NCBI GenBank assembly: GCA_963921825.1
Contig: OY997591.1
Span: forward strand, 40,445,825-40,509,824
Source of the DNA: Erodium maritimum
Lineage: Eukaryota > Streptophyta > Magnoliopsida > Geraniales > Geraniaceae
Length of the DNA stretch: 64,000 nucleotides
Direction: 5' to 3'
The notes under the pieces are model-generated. The model worked only from the letters and a program-made list of their open reading frames with translations, was not told the origin of the DNA and searched no databases. This document shows, piece by piece, positions 35,732 to 48,407 of the stretch. A program made the translations under genes and the position numbers. How positions within the stretch are numbered: position 1 is the first letter of the stretch; each line of letters begins with the position of its first letter.

Positions 35732-38700
35732 ATGGCAAATTCAGCGAACATTAATAGTTTGTCATTAAAAACCATTCTTGACAGGGTCAAGCTAAATGGG
35801 ACAAACTATTTGGACTGGTACAGAATTTTTGAGGATAGTCCTCAAGTCTGAACGCAAAGAATATGTCCTTGACAAGGCTGTCTCTAAGACCATATCAGAG
35901 TTACATAAAGTGTCATCAGCTGCTGAGAAGAATATCTCAGGGATCTGGGATCCAAGGATATTCTGATGGTCAACAAGGGAATTGGAAGTGGCAAGGGCTG
36001 GGCCCATGCGCACTTGGCAGGAAAGATGAGACACTTGAGAATGTCTGCTTCTACTGCCAACAGCCTGGTCATTGGAACCGGGATTACAGGAAGTTCACGG
36101 CTGATCTGAAGAAGGGCAGTGGGACTGCGCCTTCATCAAATAGCCTGGATGATCTGAAGAAGGGCAGTAGGACTGCGCCTTCATCAGGAAACCTGGATGA
36201 TCTAAGGAAGGGCGGTGGGACCGTGCCTTCATTCGGTATTAACTCTATAGAGCTACATCTCTCTACTTCCAAAGATTCATGGGTATTAGATACCATGACT
36301 GAATCTCACACATGCACTAATATATGGTGGCTGAAAGTAGGAGAGATTTGGAAAGCACGAAATGGACCTCAGAGTTGTGGCAACTGCTGTAGGATCCATG
36401 AGTCTTGCTTTGCCAAGAGGCCTTGTCTTAGTATTGTATAATGTATATTGCATACCTACTCTTAGTAGGAATATTATATCTGTATCCGTGTTTGACAAGG
36501 AAGGATATAATGTTAATATTGGAAATGGAGTTTTCAATGTTCTATGCAATGATATGTTTTATACCAGTACTGACATGGTTGGAGGATTGTACATATTAGA
36601 TATGGGTAACAATGCCTCAAGTTCTATATATTCCGTTAATACCAAGAGGTCTAAATCCAACGATTTAAACCTAACTCTGTTATGGTACTGTCATTTGGGT
36701 CGCATAAACAAGAAGCGCCTATCAGCACTTCAGAAGTGCGGGCTTTCAGGTTCATTCGAATTCCATTCGATCGATAGGTGCAAGGTTTGTTTGATGGGCA
36801 AAATGACTAAAGTGCCCTTTATCGATCGCGATGAAAGGGCGGGTGAATTATTGGGGCTGATACACTCGAATGTGTGTAGACCAATAAGTTCACTTGCCAG
36901 GAGGGGTTTTAGCTACTTTATCACATTTACTGATGATTACAGTAAATATGGTTATGTCTATTCGGTGAGACATAAGTCTGAAGCTTTTGATAAATTCAAA
37001 GAGTTTAAGACTATAGTAGAAAACCAGCTCGACAAAGGTATTAAGGCACTTCGATTGGATCGAGGTGGAAAATACTTGACCACAGAGTTATTAGATCATC
37101 TAAAAGAGAATGGGATCCTTTTGAAATGGACTCCTCCTAGGTCACTGTAGTTGAAAGGTGTAGCCAAACGGAGAAATCGGACATTGTTAGACAATGGTCT
37201 GTTCCATGATTAGTTGGACTGATCTCCCAATCTCTTTTAGGGGTTTTGCTCTAGAGACGACCGCATTCATAGTGAATCGGGCTTCGACGAATGGTGTGGA
37301 ATGGACACCATTTTAAAAATGGTACGGGATGATGCCCGCTTTGTCCTTCCTAAAGATTTGTGGTTGCGAGGCTTATGTGAAACATTTGGTTTCGACTAAG
37401 CTCGAACCAAGATCTGAGATATGCACCTTCGTGTGGTATCCCAAAGCAACAAGGGGATACTATTTCTACAATCCCAGTGAGAACATGGTGTTCGTCGCTT
37501 GGGGTGGGGTCTTTATGGAAAAGAAGTTTTGTTTCCAAAGACGTCATTGGGAGGACTGTGCATCTCGAAGAAATTCAGGATGGTACAGATCTGTCTAAAC
37601 CAATTGGCAACCCAGTAGAAAGGAGCCAGAGATTGTCGTAGAGTAAGAACCAATTCCTGTTACAATTCCGGAAGGTCCAAGGCGATTTGAAAGGATCAAT
37701 CTTCCACCTCCAAGATATGGTATCCGGAGGTGACAATGAAGTCATGGTGGATCACGATGATCCAGCCACCTTTCAGGAAGTCGTGGATGGGCCCAACTCC
37801 GAGTTATGGCTGGGAGCCATGAGGGAGGAAATGCAATCCATGTCGGACAACCGAGTCTGGGAACCGGTTGATCCCATCAATGGTGTGAGGACCATAGGAT
37901 GCAAATGGATCTTCAAGGTGAAGTTTGACATGGACGGCAACCCTCTGACCTACAAAGCTCAACTGGTGGCGAAAGGTTATAGGCAGATCCAATGGATTGA
38001 CTATGAGGAAACCTTCTCCTTAGTGGCTATGGTCAAAATCGATCCAAATTCTTCTTGACATAACTGCGTATCATAATTACGAGATATGGCAAGTGGATGT
38101 CAAAACCGCTTTCCTAAATGGAAATTTGACTGAGTACGTTTGTATGTCTCGGCCCAAAGGTTTTGACGATCCGAAGAATAAAGGAAAGATTTATAAGTTG
38201 TTGAAATCCATTTATGGATTGAAACGAACTTCTCGGAGTTGGATCCTTCGTTTTGATGAAGCTGTAATTGGATTTGGCTTAATCAAGAACGAGGATGAAT
38301 CTTGCGTTTATAAGAAGGCTAGTGGGAGCAATATTACCTTTCTGGTTCTCATTGAAAACGACATCCCAACCTTGCACGAGACTAAAGCTTGGTTGAGGAA
38401 GTGTTCTTCAATAAAGGACTTAGGCGATGCTTCTCATATCTTAAGGATTAAGATATGTAGAGATCGCACCAAGAGGGTCTTGGATTTAAGTCAGGGAACC
38501 TATGTGAACAAGGCATTGAGTAGGTTCTTAATGCTCGATTCAAAGAAAGGACTCTTACCCACTAGTCATGGCATTCATCTCAGCAAGACTCAGTGTCCTA
38601 AGACACCTGATGAGCTGAAAAGGATGATGAGAATCCTATGCGCCTGGGGGCAGGATCGATCATATATGCCATGACATGTATGAGACCAGACGTCTCGTAA

Positions 38701-39115
38701 GCCTTATGTTGTACCAGTAGACATCATTCTAACCCGGGGGAAAGATGATGCTGAACTAGTCGTCGAAGGATGAGTAGACGCTAGTTTTCTAAGACAAATC
38801 CAGATGACTTTAGAAGTCAATCAGGATATGTGTTTACGCTGAATGGCAGAGCTTTAGCTGGGAAAGCGTAAAGCAAGATACCATTGCCGAATCTACGACA
38901 GAGGCCAAGTACATGGATGCTGCAGAGGCAGCTAAGGAGGCTATGTGGATTTGGAAATTCATGGCAGGGCTGGGTGTAATTAAAAACCCATCCAGTCCGG
39001 TGAATCCATTTTGCGACAACACAAGGGCCATTGCGCAAGCTAAAAGCCTAGATCGCATAACAAATCCAAACATGTACTGCGGCGTATCCACCTCATCAGA
39101 TAAATACTGAACTGA
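35732..39115 (+). pseudogene. Copia A gag and pol parts
   Basis: Parts in order: gag start (MANSANINSLSLKTILDRV, LNGTNYLDWY) from 35732; zinc-knuckle region with CFYCQQPGHWNRDY near 36046; three 16-residue DLKKGSGTAPSS-type repeats (about 36103-36240); a protease-like stretch; pre-integrase and integrase (LWYCHLGRINKKRLSALQ, FITFTDDYSKYGYVYSVRHK, 36362-37150); the integrase C-terminal side (37329-37598); RT (CKWIFKVKFDMDGNPLTYKA, DVKTAFLNGNL, YGLKRTSRSWILRFDEA, 37687-38674); and RNase H (38820-39110). A broken fossil. Confidence 0.88.
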
Positions 39116-39261
39116 GGTGAAGTGAAGATAACCGATATTGCAACAGATGATAACATAGCCAACTCGTTGACTAAGGCAGTGTCACTGCCTGAACATGTTA
39201 GACATGTAAAGTCGATGGGGACATATAGGAGTTTAGATTGGAACTAGGGCAAGTGGGAGAT

Positions 39262-40949
39262 TGTTAGTCTTAGTGCCCGTAGTTCAATCCTAAATGTCCA
39301 AATGTATATATCATCGTTAGCAATAAAATTAAAGCGGCTTTATATTACTTATGTGTTGGAGTAATATATCGATGTGTGCTCTGATCTATGCCCACCATGC
39401 GAATAGAACCATAGATCGAGATAGATCACACTCGATGGGTCCCTAGTCAACAAAGCTTCACTAGAAGCGACTAGTATGAAAGATGGCTCTTTATGGCTTA
39501 CGTTCTGTTAGTCATTGGAATGGGATTTCGGAGTCTGATCATAGATATCATGAGGGACATGATATTGGACGACCCGCCCTGAATATGTGCCATAGATTAA
39601 GTCATGAACATATTCAGTGTCGTAGCTTGTCATGTATCCTTAGACCAAGGAGTCTTTGTGATCGCTATGTAGTCAACAACTGAGTTTGACCTGAGCCTAA
39701 CGTTGTCCGTAACAGGGCTTCCATAACGGCCAGGATTGGCTTGGGGACGGGCTACATGAGTGACACGAAAGGCGGCTAAGGGATTTATCCCTCATACTAA
39801 GGTATGGGAAAGATATCGGTTCTCGGCCGCTTGATCGAGAGTGACTGGAAGAATAGCATGGCCATGCACATGATACTGGGTATCATATCTTCAGTCATCT
39901 CACATATCAAGGAACGGTGATTGAGAATAATAAGGATGACGGCTCTATGCCTTATCTCAATCAGGATATCGGAGATAAAAGGATAATGACAGGGACGACG
40001 GAAAGGTTAGAATCGACAGGGTCGATTCGTTATGTAGTGTCAGGCAATACTAAAGTCTCGTTAGTTGCCACTTAAATAGGATCAAGTAAAATGGGATTTT
40101 ACGTTGATCTATTGACATGCATAAACCTAAGGGTCACACCGGAGGATGAAACTCATTGACACATTTATGGAGAATGGCCAAAAGGGAGTTGTCTCGGGAC
40201 ATGACCAAAACTGGGTTTTGGGTCATGTGCCCGTAAGTGAATAGGACTTTACGGATCGAGATAAGGCTTGGAGTCTTGGGATTGATCGCGTCGGATAATG
40301 TTGGACATTTCCGGTATGGAAGGCATGGAGGCGATGAGCGAATCACGGGACCTCGTTGGAAATGGTCACGGGCCATGTTCCAAGAGGCCCATGAAAGGCC
40401 CATGCAACCAAGGCCCATGGAACTAATTAATCAAGTCTTGATTAATTAGTACTAAGTAAGCAAGACAAGGATTAAGGTGTTGGTGATTCACCACCTAACA
40501 CAATCTTGTCTTGCCATACTTTGTCCTATTTACACCTTACTTGACACCATACTTGTCCCATGCCTTTAGTTGGACAAGTATGGGTTTTGTTATGTTTAAG
40601 TCATCTTTTTTCAACATAACAAAGACAAGACAAGAATAGGAAACACATTTTCTCTCCCTCTTCCATGGCCATTTCGGGTTTGGCTAGTTTCCTCCTCCAT
40701 TTTTGTGTTCTTGAGTCCTCAAAGAGAAGAACTACGTGGCTTTGATTCCCATGTGGATACGTAGGCGTCTTGGAGACTCAAGCCAATCATTCGTTAACCG
40801 GTGTTCTTGTTTTGGTAAGAACTAGTGCTGAATTTTTCTCTTGTTAATCCATTCTTTGTTAGTTGTTTCATGGTTCTAATTGTCTCTTGGTTTTCATTGA
40901 TTTTCCGCTGCGAGTTGGTTCATCTCCAACCTTACCTCGAGACCCAACA
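39262..40949 (+). repeat. Right LTR of Copia A (1,688 bp)
   Basis: TGTTAGTCTTAGTGCCCG ... CTCGAGACCCAACA. The start is fixed by the upstream polypurine tract and the end by the CGGCC target duplication. Confidence 0.92.
40385..40450. promoter_or_regulatory. Copia LTR motif cluster: three AGGCCCA boxes and a 29-bp palindrome
   Basis: AGGCCCA at 40385-40391, 40396-40402 and 40411-40417, followed by a perfect inverted repeat with 14-nt arms (ACTAATTAATCAAG) around one base at 40422-40450. AGGCCCA/TGGGCCT is the known plant site II (TCP-type) core. All Copia LTR copies here keep the cluster. A promoter role is inferred. Confidence 0.5.
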
Positions 40950-41911
40950 CGGCCCACCATGGTGGTGGCCGGCCCTAGCTCCGACCAGCCACCCCATGGC
41001 CGGCCGGCCACCCTCCATGGTGGTCGGAGCTCCCGGTCACCGGAAAACGTTCTTCTTCACTCCAAAACGTCTCCAAAATGTGTCCAACTATCCCCACACC
41101 TCAATTCCACCATAAACTACTCATTTTAACCAAACCCTAACTTTTGAAGTTAACCAAAACGAAGATCAGATAGTTGCTCACCGTAGAGAATGTCGAGGGG
41201 AGTTCGATTCTCCTAGCTTTGAGACGATCCAAGAGTTGGATGATCGTGAATAGTGGCAAGAACCCTAGCTCCTTCTATTTTCTCTCTTCTTCTTCTTCTC
41301 CTTCTCTCTCTAAACTATCTTCTCTTTTTTCTATTTTTTTTTCCTTTTGAATTTGTCTTGGCCGAACCCCCTTAAGGGTTGTCCTCTTGTCTTGTCCCAA
41401 AACCTAACACCACCACTTGTTTGACAAGTGGCAAGGTGGGTCCCACACCTTTTTGGGAAAATATCTTCTAGCTATTTTCCAATCAGATTCGCGAAATTCG
41501 GACGTTTCGGGCCCCGAGCGGGCACTTTTTCCAAGAAATTACGAAAGTTCACGGGCTACAAGGAAACAGCCCAACTAAGACCGCTGCGATGACGGCTATG
41601 CTTTTTGGATCCAAAACGCTCCTCGAATGGACCAAAACGTCGATCGGTTGACTTTTCCAGCGAAAAGTCAACATTTCCCAAATTGGTCAGAAAGTTGTCC
41701 TGAGTCCCCCGGAACTCACTTTGGTCGATATCGGGGTCAACTTAAGTCCGGTATGACCCTCGGGGTCAAATTTGGGTTCATTTAAGTGTGTGCTTAAATT
41801 TTTTAAATTTTCCTGTTTTTCGCAGATTTGACTGGCGTTGACTGGGAGCGGTTCTTACACCTATTCACTTACGGGCACATGACCCAAAACCTAGTTTTGA
41901 TCAACTCCCGA

Positions 41912-42397
41912 GACAAGGATTAAGGTGTTGGTGATTCACCACCTAACCTAATCTTGTCTAGCCATACTTTGTCCTATTTACACCTTACTTGACACCATAC
42001 TTGTCTCATGCCTTTAGTTGGACAAGTATGGGTTTTGTTATGTTTAAGTCATCTTTTGTCAACATAACAAACACAAGACAAGAATAGGAAACACAACTTC
42101 TCTCCCCCTTCCCTTGCAATTTCGGGTTTGGCAAGCTCCCACCTCCATTTTTGTGTTCTTGAGTCCTCAAAGAGAAGAACTACGTGGCTTTGATTCCCAT
42201 GTGGATACGTAGACGTCTTGGAGACTCAAGCCAATCATTCGTTAACCGGTGTTCTTGTTTTGGTAAGAAATAGTGCTGAATTTTTCTCTTATGAATCCAT
42301 TCTTTATTAGTTGTTTCATGGTTTTAATCGTCTCTTGGTTTTCATTGATTTTCCGCTGCGAGTTGGTTCATCTCCAACCCTACCTCGAGACCCAACA
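41912..42397 (+). repeat. Copia LTR piece, direct orientation
   Basis: The last ~490 bp of the Copia LTR, ending CTCGAGACCCAACA before the primer site. It sits head to head with the inverted piece (30822-31540 plus 41860-41911). Confidence 0.85.
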
Positions 42398-42683
42398 GTG
42401 GTATGAGAACCATGCTACCTTCGGGATTCACAAGACGGTGTTCAAAGTTTCGGTTTTGCTTGAAAGTTTCGTTTTTGGCATGTTGTTTTGCTAAATTGTT
42501 TGATAGCATGTTTTAAATTTTTGTTTATGGATTTAATGCATGTAAAATGAATGTTTGAAAATTATTTCAAATCTGGAAATTTTGAAAAAAAATTGATTTT
42601 TCGGGTCTCGGGAGCGGGACTCTCGGGGAGTCGAAACCGGGACCGAACGGTGCTCCGTTGGACGGAGCTAGGCCAAGCATGAC

Positions 42684-43187
42684 TGTCACGCCCCAATTTC
42701 AGTAAACCGAACTCAGGACGTGAACTTTTAAAACAATAAAACATTTTGAAACCTTTCACATTAAACCACTTTAAAAACACCATTTGTTCAACAAATAATA
42801 TTTACAACTTAAAATACGTCCCAACAAGTGGACAAAAGTATGGTATCCGTCGCTAGACTCAAAATAAACCCAGAATCCCGCTCCAAGCTCTTCAAGCTTC
42901 GAAGCTCACCTAGTCCAACCTGCGACCGGTACCTGCAAGAAAAGCAGCTAGGGGTGAGCGTTCGCTCACCACCACGGATAACAAACTGACTACGGCATAA
43001 TTAGCAGACAATGCCGGTAACACCAACAACCAACTCAACACCGGGGATCACTATCCCCAAACTCAAGTAACTCAACTAACACACCACCTGTTACTTTCCT
43101 CAACAGACTCAACACTCGGACTCGTGATGTAGACCCGACACAACGATTGACGACCTCCTCCAAAGACACGACGGATAAATACGCAAC
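42684..43187 (-). repeat. 3' LTR portion of G2, distal part
   Basis: Starts TGTCACGCCCCAATTTCAG on plus and matches 54344 onward. It is interrupted by Copia B after GCAAC and resumes at 51652-51762 before leaving the LTR sequence. Confidence 0.85.
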
Positions 43188-44875
43188 TGTTGGGTCTCGA
43201 GGTAGGGTTGGAGATGAACCAACTCGCAGCGGAAAATCAATGAAAACCAAGAGACGATTAAAACCATGAAACAACTAACAAAGAATGGATTCACAAGAGA
43301 AAAATTCAGCACTAGTTCTTACCAAAACAAGAACACCGGTTAACGAATGATTGGCTTGAGTCTCCAAAACGCCTACGTATCCACATGGGAATCAAATCCA
43401 CGTAGTTCTTCTCTTTGAGGACTCAAGAACACAAACATGGAGGTGGAAACTAGCCAAACCCGAAATGGCCATGGAAGAGGGAGAGAAAATGTGTTTCCTA
43501 TTCTTGTCTTGTGTTTGTTATGTTGAAAAAAGATGACTTAAACATAACAAAACCCATACTTGTCCAACTAAAGGCATGGGACAAGTATGGTGTCAAGTAA
43601 GGTGTAAATAGGACAAAGTATGGCAAGACAAGATTGGGTTAGGTGGTGAATCACCAACACCTTAGTCCTTGTCTTTCTTACTTAGTACTAATTAATCAAG
43701 ACTTGATTAATTAGTTCCATGGGCCTTGGTTGCATGGGTCTTTCATGGGCATCTTGGAACATGGCCCGTTGCCATTTCCAACGAGGTCCCGTGATTCGCT
43801 CATCGCCTCCATGCCTTCCATACCGGAAATGTCCAACATTATCCGACGCGATCAATCCCAAGACTCCAAGCCTTGTCTCGATCCGTAAAGTCCTATTCAC
43901 TTACGGGCGCATGACCCAAAACCTAGTTTTGGTCATGTCCCGAGACAACTCCCTTTTGCCCATTCTCCATAAATGTGTCAATGAGTTTCATCCTCCGGTG
44001 TGACCCTTAGGTTTATGCATGTCAATAGATCAACGTAAAATCCCATTTTACTTGATCCTATTTAAGTGGCAACTAACGAGACTTTAGTATTGCTTGACAC
44101 TACATAACGAATCGACCCTGTCGATTCTAACCTTTCCGTCGTCCCTGTCATTATCCTTTTATCTCCGATATCCTGATTGAGATAAGGCATAGAGCCGTCA
44201 TCCTTATTATTCTCAATCACCGTTCCTTGATATGTGAGATGACTGAAGATATGATACCCAGTATCATGTGCATGGCCATGCTATTCTTTCAGTCACTCTC
44301 GATCAAGCGGCCGAGAACCGATATCTTTCCCATACCTCAGTATGAGGGATAAATCCCTTAGCCGCCTTTCGTGTCACTCATGTAGCCCGTCCCCAAGCCA
44401 ATCCTGGCCGTTATGGAAGCCCTGTTACGGACAACGTTAGGCTCAGGTCAAACTCAGTTGTTGACTACATAGTGATCACAAAGACTCCTTGGTCTAAGGA
44501 TACATGACAAGCTACAACACTGAATATGTTCATGACTTAATCTATGGCACATATTCAGGGCGGGTCGTCCAATATCATGTCCCACATGATATCTATGATC
44601 AGACTCCGGAATCCCATTCCAATGACTAACAGAACGTAAGCCATAAAGAGCCATCTTTCATACTAGTCGCTTCTAGTGAAGCTTTGTTGACTAGGGACCC
44701 ATCGAGTGTGATCTATCTCGATCTATGGTTCTATTCGCATGGTGGGCATAGATCAGAGCACACATCGATATATTACTCCAACACATAAGTAATATAAAGC
44801 CGCTTTAATTTTATTGCTAACGATGATATATACATTTGGACATTTAGGATTGAACTACGGGCACTAAGACTAACA
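43188..44875 (-). repeat. 3' LTR of Copia B (1,688 bp)
   Basis: TGTTGGGTCTCGAGG ... GCACTAAGACTAACA on plus, followed by the polypurine tract complement ATCTCCCACTTGCCC. The palindrome is at 43687-43715. Confidence 0.93.
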
Positions 44876-45026
44876 ATCTCCCACTTGCCCTAGTTCCAAT
44901 CTAAACTCCAATATGTCCCCATCGACTTTACATGTCTAACATGTTCAGGCAGTGACACTGCCTTAGTCAAAGGGTTGGCTATGTTATCATCTGTTGCAAT
45001 ATCGGTTATCTTCACTTCACCTCAGT

Positions 45027-48000
45027 TCAGTATTTATCTGATGAGGTGGATACGCCGCAGTACATGTTTGGATTTGTTATACGATCTAGGCTTTTAGCTT
45101 GCGCAATGGCCCTTGTGTTGTCGCAAGATGGATTCACCGGGCTTGATGGGTTTTTAATTACACCCAGCCCTGCCATGAATTTCCAAATCCACATAGCCTC
45201 CTTAGCTGCCTCTGCAGCATCCATGTACTTGGCCTCTGTCGTAGATTCGGCAATGATATCTTGCTTTACGCTCTCCCAGCTAAAGCTCTGCCATTCAGCG
45301 TAAACACATATCCTGATTGATTCTAAAGTCGTCTGGATTTGTCTTGGAAAACTAGCGTCTACTCATCCTTCGACGACTAGTTCAGCATCATCTTTCCCCG
45401 GGTTAGAATGATGTCTACTGGTACAACATAAGGTTTACGAGACGTCTGGTCTCATACATGTCATGGCATATATGATCGATCCTGCCCCCAGGCGCATAGG
45501 ATTCTCATCATCCTTTTCAGCTCATCAGGTGTCTTAGGACACTGAGTCTTGCTGAGATGAATGCCATGACTAGTGGGTAAGAGTCCTTTCTTTGAATCAA
45601 GCATTAAGAACCTACTCAATGCCTTGTTCACATAGGTTCCCTGACTTAAATCCAAGACCCTCTTGGTGCGATCTCTACATATCTTAATCATTAAGATATG
45701 AGAAGCATCACCTAAGTCCTTTATTGAAAAACACTTCCTCAACCAAGCTTTAGTCTCGTGCAAGGTTGGGATGTCGTTTTCAATGAGAACCAGAAAGGTA
45801 ATATTGCTCCCACTAGCCTTCTTATAAACGCAAGATTCATCCTCGTTCTTGATTAAGCCAAATCCAATTACAGCTTCATCAAAACGAAGGATCCAACTCC
45901 GAGAAGTTCGTTTCAATCCATAAATGGATTTCAACAACTTATAAATCTTTCCTTTATTCTTCGGATCGTCAAAACCTTTGGGCCGAGACATACAAACGCA
46001 CTCAGTCAAATTTCCATTTAGGAAAGCGGTTTTGACATCCACTTGCCATATCTCGTAATTATGATACGCAGTTATGTCAAGAAGAATTTGGATCGATTTT
46101 GACCATAGCCACTAAGGAGAAGGTTTCCTCATAGTCAATCCATTGGATCTGCCTATAACCTTTCGCCACCAGTTGAGCTTTGTAGGTCAGAGGGTTGCCG
46201 TCCATGTCCATCTTCACCTTGAAGATCCATTTGCATCCTATGGTCCTCACACCATTGATGGGATCAACCGGTTCCCAGACTCGGTTGTCCGACATGGATT
46301 GCATTTCCTCCCTCATGGCTCCCAGCCATAACTCGGAGTCGGGCCCATCCACGACTTCTTGAAAGGTGGCTGGATCATCGTGATCCACCATGACTTCATT
46401 GTCACCTCCGGATACCATATCTTGGAGGTGGAAGATTGACCCTTTCAAATCGCCTTGGACCTTCCGGAATTGTAACAGGAATTGGTTCTCACTCTACGAC
46501 AATCTCTGGCTCCTTTCTACTGGGTTGTCAATTGGTTTAGACAGATCTGTACCATCCTGAATTTCTTCGAGATGCACAGTCCTCCCAATGACGTCTTTGG
46601 AAACAAAACTTCTTTTCCATAAAGACCCCACCTCAAGCGACGAACACCATGTTCTCACTGGGATTGTAGAAATAGTATCCCCTTGTTGCTTTGTGATACC
46701 ACACGAAGGTGCATATCTCAGATCTTGGTTCGAGCTAAGTCGAAACCAAATGTTTCACATAAGCCTCGCAACCACAAATCTTTAGGAAGGACAAAGCGGG
46801 CATCATCCCGTACCATTTTTTTTATAAAATGGTGTCCCTTCCACACCATTCGTCGAAGCCCGATTCACTATGAATGCGGTCGTCTCTAGAGCAAAACCCC
46901 TAAAAGAGATTGGGAGATCAGTCCAACTAATCATGGAACAGACCATTGTCTAACAATGTCCGATTTCTCCGTTTGGCTACACCTTTCAACTACAGTGACC
47001 TAGGAGGAGTCCATTCCAAAAGGATCCCATTCTCTTTTAGATGATCTAATAACTCTGTGGTCAAGTATTTTCCACCTCGATCCAATCGAAGTGCCTTAAT
47101 ACCTTTGTCGAGCTGGTTTTCTACTATAGTCTTAAACTCTTTGAATTTATCAAAAGCTTCAGACTTATGTCTCACCGAATAGACATAACCATATTTACTG
47201 TAATCATCAGTAAATGTGATAAAGTAGCTAAAACCCCTCCTGGCAAGTGAACTTATTGGTCTACACACATTCGAGTGTATCAGCCCCAATAATTCACCCG
47301 CCCTTTCATCGCGATCGATAAAGGGCACTTTAGTCATTTTGCCCATCAAACAAACCTTGCACCTATCGATCGAATGGAATTCGAATGAACCTGAAAGCCC
47401 GCACTTCTGAAGTGCTGATAGGCGCTTCTTGTTTATGCGACCCAAATGACAGTGCCATAACAGAGTTAGGTTTAAATCGTTGGATTTAGACCTCTTGGTA
47501 TTAACGGAATATATAGAACTTGAGGCATTGTTACCCATATCTAATATGTACAATCCTCCAACCATGTCAGTACTGGTATAAAACATATCATTGCATAGAA
47601 CATTGAAAACTCCATTTCCAATATTAACATTATATCCTTCCTTGTTAAACACGGATACAGATATAATATTCCTACTAAAAGTAGGTATGCAATATACATT
47701 ATACAATACTAAGACAAGGCCTCTTGGCAAAGCAAGACTCATGGATCCTACAGCAGTTGCCACAACTCTGAGGTCCATTTCGTGCTTTCCAAATCTCTCC
47801 TACTTTCAGCCACCATATATTAGTGCATGTGTGAGATTCAGTCATGGTATCTAATACCCATGAATCTTTGGAAGTAGAGAGATGTAGCTCTATAGAGTTA
47901 ATACCGATTGAAGGCACGGTCCCACCGCCCTTCCTTAGATCATCCAGGTTTCCTGATGAAGGCGCAGTCCTACTGCCCTTCTTCAGATCATCCAGGCTAT

Positions 48001-48407
48001 TTGATGAAGGCGCAGTCCCACTGCCCTTCTTCAGATCAGCCGTGAACTTCCTGTAATCCCGGTTCTAATGACCAGGCTGTTGGCAGTAAAAGCAGACATT
48101 CTCAGGTGTCTCATCTTTCCTGCCAAGTGCGCATGGGCCCAGCCCTTGCCACTTCCAATTCCCTTGTTGACCATTAGAATATCCTTGGATCCCAGATCCC
48201 TGAGATATTCTTCTCAGCAGTTAATGACACTTCATGTAACTCTGATATGGTCTTAGAGACAGCCTTGTCAAGGACATATTCTTTGCGTTCAGACTTGAGG
48301 ACTATCCTCAAAATTCTGTACCAGTCCAAATAGTTTGTCCCATTTAGCTTGACCCTGTCAAGAATGGTTTTTAATGATAAACTATTAATGTTCGCTGAAT
48401 TTTCCAT
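45027..48407 (-). pseudogene. Copia B gag and pol parts
   Basis: Same parts as in Copia A, on minus: gag start at 48407 (MENSANINSLSLKTILDRV), zinc-knuckle region near 48080, the 16-residue gag repeats (about 47905-48045), pre-integrase and integrase (47778-46990), RT (46448-45461), RNase H (45303-45027). Near identical to Copia A across all parts. A broken fossil despite its youth. Confidence 0.9.

Larger units (their letters stand above)
34103..40949 (+). mobile_element. Copia A: Copia-type LTR element fossil
   Basis: Inserted in the solo Gypsy LTR. CGGCC stands at 34098-34102 and 40950-40954 and is the likely target duplication. Parts: short left LTR piece (34103-34175), primer-binding site (34177-34189), leader (34190-35731), gag and pol stretches (35732-39115), polypurine tract (about 39251-39261, AAGTGGGAGAT), and right LTR (39262-40949, 1,688 bp). 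Coding is broken in roughly half a dozen places or more. Confidence 0.88.
31541..41859 (-). mobile_element. Solo Gypsy LTR, split by Copia A
   Basis: Reads TGTCACGCCCC ... GCGGTTCTTACA on plus (TGTAAGAACCGC ... GGGGCGTGACA on minus). A 5-bp target duplication CCTAT lies at 31536-31540 and 41860-41864. Without Copia A (34103-40949) it is about 3.47 kb, close to the 3,631-bp G2 LTR, with no internal region, so it is a solo LTR left after recombination between LTRs. It is more diverged from the G2 LTRs than those are from each other. Confidence 0.85.

Noticed and set aside
43719-44003. Recurrent ~94-codon frame (MGLGCMGLSWASW...) in every Copia LTR
   Set aside because: It lies in LTR sequence upstream of any known element gene, overlaps the AGGCCCA boxes and the palindrome, and its counterpart on the other strand is equally open. 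Recurrence merely reflects LTR copies.
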